From Abelmoschus esculentus (Eukaryota; Streptophyta; Magnoliopsida; Malvales; Malvaceae): a stretch of DNA of 64,000 nt. Shown in pieces: positions 11,217 to 22,078 of this stretch; within the stretch, counting starts at the first letter, position 1, and the number at the start of each line of letters is the position of its first letter. Below the pieces are notes generated by a model. That model saw only the letters and a list, made by a program, of their open reading frames with translations, searched no databases and was not told where the DNA came from. The DNA is taken from positions 16,507,001 to 16,571,000 of the forward strand of contig JAUCBN010000001.1 in assembly GCA_035048815.1 (NCBI GenBank), given 5' to 3'. A program made the translations under genes and the position numbers.

Positions 11217-12284
11217 ATGATAGGTTCTGATGACAACATCGTTGATCAGAATCCATAATTTTTGCAAATGCAAGCCTTAGAACGAATGATGCAACGAGTA
11301 ATAGCTTCTGCCATAGAGCCATTATAATCGAGGACGGATAGGCTTGATGGAGGTTCTAACTATGTTCATGAAATATTGAAACGAAAATGAAGTCGATCCG
11401 TCACCGAGGCAACATACTCGTAGACAAGGACGTGTGCAACAGGTAGACGATAATTTGATTAACATTAAGATTGTTATTCCTTCTTTTCAGGAATGTTCAG
11501 ATCCTGATGCATACTTCGCTTGGGAAAGCAAAGTTGAGCATATTTTTTAGTGTTATAATTACTCGAAACAAAAGAAGTTTCGATTAGCAGCGACAGAGTT
11601 TGTTGATTATGACATGATATGGTGGGAACAATTATTTCTTAGCCGAAGGTGTTCTGGTGAAGACCCCGTTGTGACGTGGAACGAGATGAAGCGAATAATG
11701 CGAATGAGGTTTGTTCCTATTCATTATCATCATGATTTGTTTCAAAAATTGTAAAATTTGAAATAGGGAAACAAGAGCGTTGAGGATTATTTTAAGGATA
11801 TGGAGATGGCTATGATGCGTACAAATATCGAGGAGGATAGAGAAGCTACCATGGAATGTTTTCTAGTAGGGTTGAATACCGAGATTGTCAACATTGTTGA
11901 CTTGCAGCATTATGTCAAGGTTGATGAAATGGTGCAAATAGCAATAAAGGTAGAACGACAGCATCGCAGGAAGTCTTCAAATCGAGGTAACTCTCCTTTT
12001 AAATCATTTTCCACTCCATTAAATACTCCTAACAATTTCAGGAAGTAAACACTACAAGCATCGCTTCAGATTCGCGAACAAGGCGAAACCAGCAAGTCAA
12101 AGGCCCACGTTGCTGATAATGGGCTTGGTAAGCAATAGGTGGGGTAACACAGGAACGTTCAAGGGACATTTTGTGTTTCAAGTGTCTAGGACAAGGACAT
12201 GTCGTCAGTCAGTGCCCAAACCAAAGGACTATGTTGAAGATGGAAAATGGAGAGATTGAGTCTGAGTTTGAGGATGACGATCAA
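11217..12284 (+). pseudogene. Element E gag (CRM-like chromovirus), interrupted by element D
   Basis: The capsid-like retrotransposon gag domain is clear: IPSFQECSDPDAYFAWE, VWW-like DMIWWEQL, RMRFVPIHYHHDL, GNKSVEDYFKDMEMAM and EEDREATMECFLVGLN. It is followed by a basic linker and a perfect CCHC zinc knuckle, CFKCLGQGHVVSQC, near 12175-12216, then the acidic ESEFEDDDQ. Several in-frame stops (for example after DQNP and KL) and at least one frameshift are present. The acidic stretch is cut by element D and resumes at 18791 with IPPLVGDEED. Gag would package the RNA into virus-like particles in the cytoplasm; this copy is dead. Confidence 0.88.
12280..12284 (+). repeat. Target-site duplication ATCAA of element D, left copy
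   Basis: ATCAA here and ATCAG at 18791-18795 match at four of five bases and rejoin the gag-protease reading of element E. Confidence 0.65.
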
Positions 12285-13915
12285 TGATGTGTGATAGATA
12301 TGTGCAATTTTAGTGCAAGTTAACACGTCGCCAAGTAATAAAGTGATAAGTATCAAGTATCGTCTCCATAGGGATTGGTATACTTAATTTGCTTCCTTTG
12401 ATCTTCTTGCTCTGTAAAGAAATAAAGTAAAAACACAAATTATGAGGTTGTGATTTAACTAGATGAAGAACACTAAAAAAAATAGAAAAATCAAATAGAG
12501 ATAGTGGCTAGGATCCAGTTGTATTGTATAGAGGATTCAATTGACTTATTTTTGTCAAATGCAATTGCACAACACTGCCTCGGCAGAACTGCAGATTACA
12601 GCCTCGACAGTGAAGATACTCGCCCACCGCAGTAATCCCTTGCTCTTGGGCTGACTTTACCAAAGTTTGGCAAAGTGTCCTTTGATGACTCCGCTTATTC
12701 CAAAGTCGAAGCACTATTGATGATTAGTCCTTGATGATACCTCCCGGCATGAATCAATTATAATCACCAACCAATCCCACACTTCTATTAGAGAATTCAA
12801 ATAGAGATAGTGGCTAGGATCCAGTTATATTGTATAGAGGATTGAGTTGACTTGTTTTTGTCAAATGTAATTGCAAAACATTGCCTCGATAGAACTGCAG
12901 ATTACTGCCTCGACAGTGAAGATACTCGCCCGCCGCGGTAATCCCTTGCTCTTGGGCAGACTTTACCAAAGTTCGGCAAAGTGTCCTTTGATGACTCCAC
13001 TTATCCCTAAGTCAAAGTACTGTTGATGACTAATCCTTGATGATACCTCCCGACGTGAATCAATTATAATCACCAACCAATCCCACACTTCTATTAGCCG
13101 CTGAAACTCTAAACCTATCCTTAGGACGAGTTAGTGTTCCGTGATAGAAACACCATATTTATCCCTTTCGTGAATCTAACTCTCCCGATATTAGATAAAT
13201 GGATGACTTACAAATGTCTCTCCCGAACTTAAATGTAAGAACAAGGAATGACAAAGAATAAGCAAACTTTGATATTTTATTGCATTGGAAACAAGAAACA
13301 AAGTTTAACTTCCTCATACTAATACTTTACAACCTTCACCTAAGCCTAATAAACTTAGAATATAATGTAAAAGAAAAGAAAAACTAAAAGATGAAATCTA
13401 AGCTATCTGTAAACCGAATTGTCTCTCTAGTCGAGTTCTTCTTCTCCTTGGGACGGCTAGGTCTTATATAGGCTTGGCCTAGGGCAAACCTTTCCTAAGT
13501 AGAATACAACTTGGAGTAGGGACAAGTCATGTACATAAATCAAATATTTTCAAGTTTATTCCTTCTAGAATGTTTTTCCGCGTGGCCTTGCCTTTGGGCT
13601 TTCCACGTGTTTATCCAACTCTCATCCTTGGGCTTCTTGTCCAGCAAAGTTCTTAAGTTGCTGCCACATCAATACTTGTCCTTCGTTGCCTTAGCATCAG
13701 GTCCTGCCTCGGCCTTAAGTTACTGCTGCGGCAATACTTCTTTCTGCACAGATATAAAAATGCAGTAAAATATGCATTTTCTATAAATATTATCTTTAAT
13801 AGTAAAATCCCTAAATATATCACATTAAGTATATGCATTAGTTCATGTAGGTGTAGAATTTATGATTAATGCCCATGAAAAGTGTAGAAAGTGATAGTGA
13901 GTTGAGCATTTATCA
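12285..13915 (-). repeat. 3' LTR of element D, with an internal 306-bp duplication
   Basis: On the minus strand it starts TGATAAATGCTCAACTC and ends ...ACACATCA. Without the duplication it would be about 1.33 kb, like the 5' LTR. A TATATAA box on the minus strand lies at 13464-13470, in the conserved context GGCCAAGCCTATATAAG shared with elements F, G and I. Confidence 0.88.
12491..13102 (-). repeat. 306-bp direct tandem duplication in the LTR of element D
   Basis: 12491-12796 and 12797-13102 both run from TCAAATAGAGATAGTGGC to CCCACACTTCTATTAG, with scattered substitutions. The other LTR of D has this segment once (17498 onward). Confidence 0.85.
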
Positions 13916-14658
13916 CACCCCCAAAGTCGAACTATTGTTTGTCCTCAAGCAATGCATGACATCAATTTGTCAAACTTTGTTCCCTCTTGATCTTATGTTT
14001 CCATCTATTCTCCCACCATAACTATGTCCATTCTTTAGACTTAACTTTTCGGTTAACTAAGGGTTTACCTAGAAGACAAACTATAAGGTCTTGTGAGTGT
14101 GTACGTTTTTGTGGACAAGTTTGATTAAGGGCCTTCTTAGATAAACTCTAAGTTCAAGACAAATAGACTTGGATTTAGTGTACTCTTCTTTTTCTAAACA
14201 ACCAATTCTTGAGCCAATTTTGGGCACCAAAAGGATTGTGGTTTTCTCTTTATTATTTTGTTATTTCTTTTCTATTTTTTAAGCATACTAGAACCAATTT
14301 TGGGTACCTCTAGCATGAAGAAGAGTAGTTCCTAGAGCCGGTGATAGACACCTCTAGTCACCTTTCTAAAGATCTAAGTCTTTATCACCTAAGTTTATTA
14401 AAAGAATTCCTATAGCCAAACAAGTCCCAAAAGTGTTTTAGGATCAACCTTATAGCAAGCTTCTAAGTTGTTCTCCTTAAATATCCTAGAATTAAGCCTT
14501 CAAAACAGAACCTAACTATGGTAAGAAGAAAGATTTCTATTGCCTTAAAAGAATAAACTAAAACAATACTGCTGATGGGCTGTGAAAAAGTATGGGCAAT
14601 AATTTCAAGTAAAATAGTGGACATAAAATAAAAAATTTTATCACTTAAAACTCCCTTT
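13916..14658 (-). other. Element D 3' untranslated region and polypurine tract
   Basis: The minus strand ends GACTTTGGGGGTG (13916-13928) directly before the LTR, the expected PPT. The rest is a non-coding region with the recurring GCTCTAGG / ACCTCTAG words, which are conserved in the matching region of element F (46640-47390). Confidence 0.75.
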
Positions 14659-16122
14659 TCATGGCAAGGCCGCGATAGTGGATTGCCTCGGTAGTGGCTC
14701 TACACCCCCAAACTCGAACAAAACATTGTCCTCAATGCTTAAATTAGGGGCAAATAGTAGACAACAAAATATGAAAAGGAACCAAGTAAGAAAAGCAACA
14801 AACAAACAACACCTATAAGAGTCCAGCCACCATGAAAATGATGGGGGATCTTGGTATACATAGGCATTTATCTCTTCTAATAGACTACCCATGATGATGG
14901 GGGATCTTGGGAGAGTGCTGAAGATTGCCCTCCTCTTTGAAGGTCTTCTGCAGGTAGATGATGCTGCGGCAGAATCTACTGCCCTAGATGGGCCAACAGC
15001 GTGAAATTGTTGCTGAGGGCCTATGGTAAAGAATGGTCTCGGTCCTCCTAGAGATGGTATTGTCTCGGTGTAGGGTGCAGCTGCTACGAACATGTTGGTG
15101 GGGAACTTTGGAAACTACACCCCTTGGCCTGGAAAGTTGTGGAGCATCATTTGGGCAAGTGTGCTGTTGAAGTCTCTTTGATACTCCATGTATCTCTATT
15201 GCCTAAGATCCCTAGCTGCCATCCTTTGTAATATTTCCTGGTACTGGTCTGCTGCGGCAGTGGTGTGAGTAGTGTTAGGCATGTCTGATGTGTATTGGGC
15301 CCCGACAGCAGTGTCAGCAGTGAACTGCTACGGAGTTGCCTGGACTAGTTTTGTTTGCGTGATCTGCATGATCGTGTTGCAGAAGTCTCTGGTCCATCCT
15401 TTTCTATTGGCTGTGAATTCATTTGTGTCGACATTGGGTACACCTACAGTATTACAAATACCAATAATTAAAGAAGAGAAATATACAGGGCCTTTATCAT
15501 TCTTATCGCATGCGTAAATTTCTCATAAAATAATTTCTCCAACATTGATGCTTCTTTTGTTGATGATTGATTTGATGAGAATCAATCTCCTTCGGTCCAT
15601 CGTACTGTTGTCGGACGTTGGAATGAGTCATCTCTTTATAAAGGTGTTCCAAAGCTTAGCCTTGGGTTTCATACTTTGCCTTGCTACGGATCCTTTATGG
15701 GCACCGGTTTCCCAAGGGGTATTTTCGTAGAAAAGGTCATCCTTTATTAGCTCATAATCTTCAGCTGTGACATCCTCCATGAATTCGGTATGGACATCAC
15801 AAATAGGGACAAGACCGTAGAAATCGTTGATTATCTCGGCATCGAGCTTGACAGGCCTACCTCGGTAGTGGACAAAGAGAGAGTCCTTGCTTGTCCCGTG
15901 CGCATAGAATTCCCACACGATGGTAGCATTGGCCTGGATCGGCTGAAGGCAGAAGATCTCCCAATCTTGATATTTTATCTTATCGAACAAGTAATGTTCG
16001 ATGCCGAAATTTTCTTCATCGGACTGTTGGAACCCTTGTTCCTTCTATAATTGTTGAACAATGAAAGACCTGTTGAATCGGTCTTCAATAGTAGATGAGG
16101 CAAAGCATCTATAGGTGTCCAT
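14659..16122 (-). pseudogene. Element D env-like gene (PF20167-type putative plant transposon protein)
   Basis: The start MDTYRCFASSTIEDRFNRS is followed by IEHYLFDKIKYQDWEIFCLQ, then VWEFYAHGTSK, VHYRGRPVKLDAE, INDFYGL, the acidic EFMEDVTAEDYELIKDD and KLWNTFIKR. These are landmarks of the protein found downstream of pol in Athila elements. The C-terminal part is Pro/Ala/Thr-rich and ends with a strongly hydrophobic stretch, CCLFVAFLTWFLFIFCCLL, that could be a membrane segment. Lesions: TAG near 16050, stops between 15090 and 15290 and small shifts. Function in the family is unknown; an envelope role has been proposed only from position and hydrophobicity. Confidence 0.8.
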
Positions 16123-16286
16123 GAGTAAGTAGATTGAGAGTTGAGGTTCTTGGAGATTTTCTTTGAAGATTTTCTAAAAATTGCAAGAAGGCTTGTAAGT
16201 AAGCAGAGAGTAATGTGAGAGCAAGATAAAGAAAGATTCTAATGAAAACAAGAATGCAAGAGTGAATAGTTCAAGAGGGAGAGATT

Positions 16287-16296
16287 GCTTATATAG
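16287..16296 (-). promoter_or_regulatory. Internal TATA-type promoter of the env-like gene, element D
   Basis: The minus strand reads GGCCTATATAAGCAATC about 170 bp upstream of the env-like ATG, followed by CTCTTGAACTATTCACTCTTGCATTC, which is also found downstream of the TATA at 44820 in element F. Upstream lie TGCCGCAG-type palindromic words. Predicted from sequence only. Confidence 0.6.
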
Positions 16297-16579
16297 GCCT
16301 CAACCTTGTGACCTTTTTAACTACTAGCCGTTAAACTTTTACTGTCGTTTGCATTTACTGCCGCAGTAGGAATCTCGCAGACTAGCCGCTACGCTGTTTC
16401 TGCCCGTTGAGATTGCTTCGTCTCTGACTGTTTTTCTGCGTCGACAGAATTTCTGCTATGAACTATTTCTCCTTTATTCTTGCTTATTGTCCTAAGAAAA
16501 ATTAAACAAAAACAACAAAATTATTAAAGTAATATATATAAAAAAATTAACTTTAAACTAAACTAATCCTAATATAATA

Positions 16580-17176
16580 GTATGCCTCGTACATAGGTTC
16601 GTCATCAGCCTATCGAAAAAGAGTAATTTCATTACAAATTCTATCATATAAATTTGTAGGATTAAAGCGCATAATGAAATCTTGGTATAATTCACTCCAA
16701 GATCCTATTGATCCTGTTAGAATGCTATTTAGCCAGATTTTTGCCTTATCCCTCAGTGAATAGGGGAATAACTTTAATCTTAAGACATCCTCATGGACTC
16801 CTTGAATTATAAAGGAATTGCAAATTTCCATGAATGACTTAAGATTTTGTCTAGCATCTTCTTTCATTGACCCACCAAACTATCCAATAGTGTTTAGCAT
16901 ATTGAACATGACAAGTTTCAGCTCAAAGTGAGCCGTTTTTTTTTCTGGTGTAACAACTCCAGGATTTAGCCCATTTAAATCTTCCTCCAAGAAGAATCTG
17001 ATAGTTAACTGTCGCGGAAGTGGCGGCGGCGGAAGGCCTCCGTTACCGGTAGGTAAGTTCTGATTTGCTTGATTTCCTGCCATGGCTCCTTGGATCTGTC
17101 TCCTCAACCCTTGATAAGTACGTTCAATTTCTGGATCTAATGCATACAAAGGATTGTTAGGGTTGGCCCTGGTCAT
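16580..17176 (-). pseudogene. Element D gag, C-terminally deleted
   Basis: The start MTRANPNNPLYALDPEIERTY lies about 86 bp after the PBS. Athila gag landmarks follow: HFELKLVMFNMLNTIG, DARQNLKSFMEICNSF, LKLFPYSLRDKAKIWL, SWSELYQDFIMRFNP and ICNEITLFR. A frameshift lies at 16870-16880 and a TAG near 16613. Homology to the gag of F stops after DDEPMYE; sequence then joins directly to the AT-rich region upstream of the internal promoter, so the zinc-knuckle-equivalent end and all of pol are deleted. Confidence 0.85.
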
Positions 17177-17261
17177 ACACAAAAAATAAATCAAAGTAAA
17201 ATAAAAAATAAAAATAAAATAACTAAAAAAAAAAAAAAAATAAAGAGAATAAAATTTAGTT

Positions 17262-17284
17262 GCCAATCTCCGGCAACGACGCCA
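17262..17284 (-). other. Primer-binding site of element D (tRNA-Asp-type)
   Basis: The minus strand reads TTTTTGGCGTCGTTGCCGGAGA a few bases after the LTR end CATGCATCA. It is close to the TGGCGCCGTTGCCGGGGA used by Athila/Tat elements. Confidence 0.75.
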
Positions 17285-17290
17285 AAAACT

Positions 17291-18628
17291 TGATGCATGT
17301 TAGATATGCACAATTTTAGTGCAAGTGAACACGTCACTAAGTAATAAAGTGATAAGTATCAAGTATCGTCTCCACAGAGATTGATCTACTTAATATGCTT
17401 CTTTTGATCTTCTTGCTCTGTAAAGAAATAAAGTAAAAACACAAATTATGAGGTTGTGGTTTAACTAGATGAAGAAAACTAAAAAAATAGAAAAATCAAA
17501 TAGAGATAGTGGCTAGGATCCAATTGTATTGTATAGAGGATTCAATTGACTTGTTTTTGTCAGATGCAATTGCAAAACACTGCCTTGGTAGAACTACAGA
17601 TTACTACCTCGACAGTGAAGATACTCGCCCGCCGCGACAATCCCTTGCTCTTGGGAAGACTTTACCAAAGTTCGGCAAAGTATCCTTTGATGACTCCACT
17701 TATCCCTAAGTCAAAGTACTGTTGATGACTAGTCCTTGATGATACCTCCCAGCGTGAATCAATTATAATCACCAACTGATCCCACACTTCTATTTGCCGC
17801 TGAAACTCTTAACCAATCCCTAGGCCGAGTTAGTGTTCCATGATAGAAGCATCGTACTTATCCCTTTCTGAATCTAACTCTCCCGATATTAGATAAATGG
17901 ATGACTTACAAACTTCTCTCCCGAGCTTGAATGTAAGAACAAGGAATGACAAAGAATAAGAAAACTTTGAAATTTTATTCATTGGAAACAAGAAACAAAG
18001 TTTAACTTCCTCACACTAATACTTTACAAACTTCACCTAAGCCTAACAAACTTAGAACATAATGTAAAAGAAAAGAAAAACTAAAAGATGAAATCTAAGC
18101 TATCTATAAACCGAATTGTCTCTTCAGTCAAGTTCTTCTTCTTCTTGGGACAGCTAGGTCTTATATAGGATTGGCCTAGGGAAAACCTTTCCTAAGTAGA
18201 AGACAACTTGGAGTAGGGAACAAGTCATGTACATAAATCAAATATTTCCAAGGTTATTCCATCTAGAAGGCTTTCCCGCGTGGCCTTGTCTTTAGGCTTT
18301 CCACGTGCTTATCCAGCTCCGATCATTGGGCTTCTTGTCCAGTAACGTTCTCCTCAATTTTCTCCTTAACTTCCTGTCACATCGCTACTTGTCCTTTGCT
18401 GCCTCGGCATCAAGTCTTGCCTCTGTCTTAAGTTACTGCCGCGATAATACTTCTTTGTACACAGATATAAAAATACAGTAAAGTATGCCTTTTCTGTAAA
18501 TATTATATTTAACAATAAAATCCCTAAACATATCGCATTAAGTATATGCATTAGTTCAAGTAGGTGTAGACTTTGTGATTAATACCCATGAAAAGTATAG
18601 AAAGTGATAGTGAGTTGAGCATTTATCA
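17291..18628 (-). repeat. 5' LTR of element D
   Basis: 1338 bp, TGATAAATGCTC...GCATCA on the minus strand, next to the PBS. It matches the 3' LTR but lacks the 306-bp duplication. A GTCTTATATAGG promoter context lies near 18158-18170. Confidence 0.88.
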
Positions 18629-18790
18629 CACCCCCAAACTCGAACTATTGTTTGTCCTCAAGCAATACAAGCCATCAATTTGTCAAACTTTGTTCCCTCT
18701 TGGTCTTATGCATTGGTACAAGTAGGTGCAAAATTTGTGATTAATGCCCATGAAAAGTGCAGAAAGTGATAGTGAGTTGAGCACTTATCA
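18629..18790 (-). repeat. Partial LTR start plus PPT region upstream of the 5' LTR of element D
   Basis: On the minus strand an extra 84 bp of LTR start (18790-18707, TGATAAGTGCTCAACTC to CAATGCATA) is followed by 78 bp of element 3' end (18706-18629) with TTGCTTGAGGACAAACAATAG and a GTTTGGGGGTG tract, then the full LTR. The ATCA(A/G) target duplication lies outside this extra block, so it was part of the inserted unit or arose inside it. Confidence 0.8.
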
Positions 18791-19633
18791 ATCAGATTCC
18801 ACCTTTAGTAGGTGATGAAGAGGACAATGACAATGTGCAGACTTCTGCCACCGGAGAAGCACTTGTTGACAAGAGAAGCTTGAACACTCAATCAATTTAG
18901 GATGAATAGCATCGAGAAAACATCTTTCATACAACGTATGTTGTGAATGACAAGTTATGTATTGTGATTATCGATAGTGGTAGTTGCACTAATGTTGCTA
19001 GTTCTATTTGGTTGACAAGTTAGGTTTGAAAATGACAAAGCACCCAAATTCTTATAAGTTATAGTGGTTGAATGACGGAGGAGAGATTAGAGTAACCAAG
19101 CAGGTTTTATTTCCGTTTGCCATTGAAAAGTACATGGATGAAGTACTTTAAGATGTCGTTTCAATGGACGTGAGTCATTTGTTGTTAGGACGTTTGTGGC
19201 AGTTCGATAAGAGGGCTATGCACGATGGTTTCATGATTAGGTATTCTTTTATACATGTAGGTAAAAAGATCACCCTGACAATATTGACTCCTAGTCAAGT
19301 GCAAGAAGACCAAGTGAGGTTGCGAAAGAATATCGAAGAATCGTGAGGAAAAAAGAAGATGAATGTGTAAGTGAGTAATAAAGAAACCAGGAAATGTATT
19401 TCCTCTCAGCTTTCAGTACTTGTTTTGTTATTTAAGGATAATTGTTTATTGGCTGAGATTCCTAGTCATTTGCCTGCATCGATTTCATCTCTTTTGTAGG
19501 ATTTTGAGGACATTTTTCCGGATTAAACACCTGAGGGATTGCCCCCTATTCGTGGCATTGAGCACCAGATTGATTTTATTCCAAGTGCCATGATTCCGAA
19601 TAGACCAGCATACCGAAGTAACCCCGAAGAGAC
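18791..19633 (+). pseudogene. Element E protease and start of reverse transcriptase
   Basis: Reading resumes with IPPLVGDEEDNDN and a linker, then NIFHTTYVVNDKLC and the aspartic protease site VIIDSGSCTNVAS (catalytic DSG). It continues in other frames with SHLLLGRLWQFDKRAMHDGF, NRYSF-like IRYSFIHVGKKITL and the RT opening GLPPIRGIEHQIDFIPSAMIPNRPAYRSNPEET. Many stops and shifts occur. The RGIEHQIDF opening suggests a CRM/Galadriel-like chromovirus. The RT is cut at 19633 by an old Athila LTR, before any catalytic motif. Confidence 0.85.
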
Positions 19634-20648
19634 TGATGAGTACTTAAAATTCCTAATTTTTCATATAATTTCCTCACTCATTTATTGCCTAAAGACAAAA
19701 TTAAAGGTGATAATAGATATTTCTGGTTATTTTCCATATTTTAGCATCCGAACACTAAATTTATGAATTTATCTATTAATTGATATAAAACATACACGTT
19801 TGATAGTTTTCTCTCCTAGACAGAAAACTATATCACAGAGATAGCCAAAGGAGAAAATAGATGCTGAATTGCAGATGAAGCACCCGGCACGATAGCACTC
19901 TGGAGGCCACAGCAATAGCGTAAAAGATAACAACTGATGCTCAACAGAAAGAGGAAAAGATACCGATCTTAACAGATAAAGAGCAAGAGAAAGAAGAAGC
20001 TCAGTTAGGAGCTCAAGCCCATATCAAAGCCAACCGCGGGAAAGAAGAGATATTTTAGAAAATAAGATTAAATTAATACAGTTTAATTAGTAATTAGATT
20101 TCTTTCCCTTTTAGAATTTTTTCCTTGCATGGAAAGATCAACTTAGGGCTTGAGCTATATAAGGCACTTATTAGGTTTAGATTTAGTGTGGAGTCGAGAC
20201 GGATTCTCACTTTATTATACCTTTAGCCACCGCCTATATCATGTTCTAAGTCTTTCGGAGGTTTAGATTGTTTATGGAGTAGTCGGGGATGAAGGTTATA
20301 TTATGTTTGATATTTATTAATACAAAACTTATTTCATAGTTTATTCTCTCTTGGTAGTTACTCTTCTTGCATATGAGCTCGAAAGATAAGTATGTGAGAA
20401 AAACTCATTTGCCTAGCATCTAGAGATGCAGGTTAATGAAACGAGAGAATATGGTCTTTGCTCATGCGAATTGACTAATCTGTCAAGGATTTCAGCGACT
20501 AACAAGACACATGTGTTTTGTTGTTGTCTACCCTTGATTCACGCCGGGAGGTATCATCAAAACTTGGGTTTCAACAATTCTCTTCGCTTAGGGAAAAGGA
20601 GGAAGACATAGAAGGATTCTCTGTCGAAATATGAAATGTTGAATTGTC
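19634..20648 (+). mobile_element. Element L: diverged Athila-type LTR, 3' truncated
   Basis: Starts TGATGAGTACTTAAAATTCC. It aligns by eye with the reverse LTR G (53347-54414): TAGCATCCGAACAC, the YGAATTTATCTATTA block, GAGATAGCC, TTCTTGCATATGAGCTCGAAAG and the CGCCGGGAGGTATCATCAA block. It is cut at 20648 where element F begins. The cut RT of E on its left shows it was inserted into E. Confidence 0.75.
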
Positions 20649-21967
20649 TAATAAGTACTCAACTCACTATCACTTTATACACTTTTCATGGGCATTAATC
20701 ATAAATTCTACACCTAATTAAATCAATGCATAGACTTAATATGATCTATTTAGGGATTGAGCTGTTAAACATAATATTTATAGAAAAAGGATACTTTACT
20801 GCATTTTTATATCTGTGCAGGAACAAGTATTTCCGCGACAGCAAACTGAGGCCGAGGCAAGACCTGATACCGAGGCAGCAGAGGATAAATAGCAATATGG
20901 CTCGCAAAATAAGGAGAAAAATAAGGAGAACATTGCTGGACAAGAAGCCCAAGGATCGGAGCTGGACAACACAAGAAAAGCCCAAAGACAAGGCCACACG
21001 GGAAAGCTTTCTAGAAGAATTAAACTTGGAAATATTTAACCTATATACATGATTTGTTCCCTACTCCAAGTTGTATTCTACTTAGGAAAGGTTTACCCTA
21101 GGCCAAGCCTATATAAGGCATAGTCGTCCAAGGGAAGAGGAGAGCCGAATTGAAAGAGTTCACCCTAGGAATCATTGTTATTTTTTCCATCATGTTCTAA
21201 GCTTTCTTAGGGTTTAGGTGAAAGTTGTTAAGTATTAGTGAGAAGAGATTGTATCTTGTTTCTTGTTTCAGTGCAATAAAATATCAAAGTTTTCTTACTC
21301 TTTACCATTCTTTGTTCTTGCATCCAAGCTCGGGAGAGAAGTTTGTAAGTAATCTATTTGTCTAGGCTCGGGAGAGTTTGACTCATGAAAGGAGTAAGTA
21401 CGGTATTTGACTTGATTGAAAAATACTAACTCGGTCTAGGGATAGGTTAGAGTTTCAACGACTAAAAGAAGTGTGAGATTGGTTGTTGGTTATAATTGAT
21501 TAATGCCAAGAGATATCATCAAGGACTAGCCATCAACAGTGTTTCAACTTAGGGATAAGCGGAGCCATAAAAGGATACTTTGTCGAACTTTGGTAAAATC
21601 TGCCCAAGAGCAAGGGATTGCCACGGTAGAAAACACTATCGCTGTCGAGACAATAATCTGCAGTACTGTCGAGGCAGTATAGTGAAATTGCATTGGACAG
21701 AAATAGATCAATCAAATCTACTATACAACACAATTGGATCCTATCTTCTTTCTCAATTTGATCTTTTATTTAGTTGTCTTTAATTATTTTATTTAGATTA
21801 ATCAAAACTTAATTACTTGTGTTTTTATTTTATTTTCAGAAAAAGAAGACAGAAGGAGATATATTAAGTATATCAATCCGTGTGGAGATGATATTTGATT
21901 ACTCATCACTTTATTAATTGACGACGTGTTCATTTGCCCTAAAATTTCTCATATTTAGCACGCATCA
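20649..21967 (+). repeat. 5' LTR of element F
   Basis: 1319 bp, from TAATAAGTACTCAACTC (TG mutated to TA) to GCACGCATCA, followed by the PBS. TATATAA at 21110-21116 in the context CCTAGGCCAAGCC is the likely promoter. The TGCCGAGGCA-type palindromic word recurs near 20840, 20860, 21620 and 21670. Confidence 0.87.
21110..21116 (+). promoter_or_regulatory. LTR promoter TATA box, element F
   Basis: CCTATATAAGGCATAG; the same block is at 47849-47855 in the 3' LTR and, with changes, in D, G, H and I. Conservation across diverged LTRs supports it. Confidence 0.65.
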
Positions 21968-21973
21968 AGTTTT

Positions 21974-21991
21974 TGACACCGTTGCTGGGGA
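21974..21991 (+). other. Primer-binding site of element F (tRNA-Asp-type, mutated)
   Basis: TGACACCGTTGCTGGGGA, six bases after the LTR end. It differs from the family site mainly by C-to-T and G-to-A changes. Confidence 0.75.
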
Positions 21992-22078
21992 TTGACAATT
22001 AAATTTTTTTGTCTTTATTTTCTTGCTTTTTTGTTATTTTATTTTTAATTTTTATTTTACTTGGTTAATTTTTTGTGT

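Larger units (their letters stand above)
12285..18790 (-). mobile_element. Element D: non-autonomous, pol-less Athila-type retrotransposon
   Basis: On the minus strand the order is partial LTR and PPT (18790-18629), 5' LTR (18628-17291), tRNA-Asp-type PBS, truncated gag, internal promoter, env-like gene, 3' UTR with PPT, and 3' LTR (13915-12285). Protease, RT, RNase H and integrase are all absent. It must have moved by proteins supplied in trans. It lies inside the gag of element E. Confidence 0.88.

Noticed and set aside
15272..16050. Plus-strand open frames opposite the env-like gene of D
   Set aside because: Shadow frames; the minus strand carries the recognisable protein.
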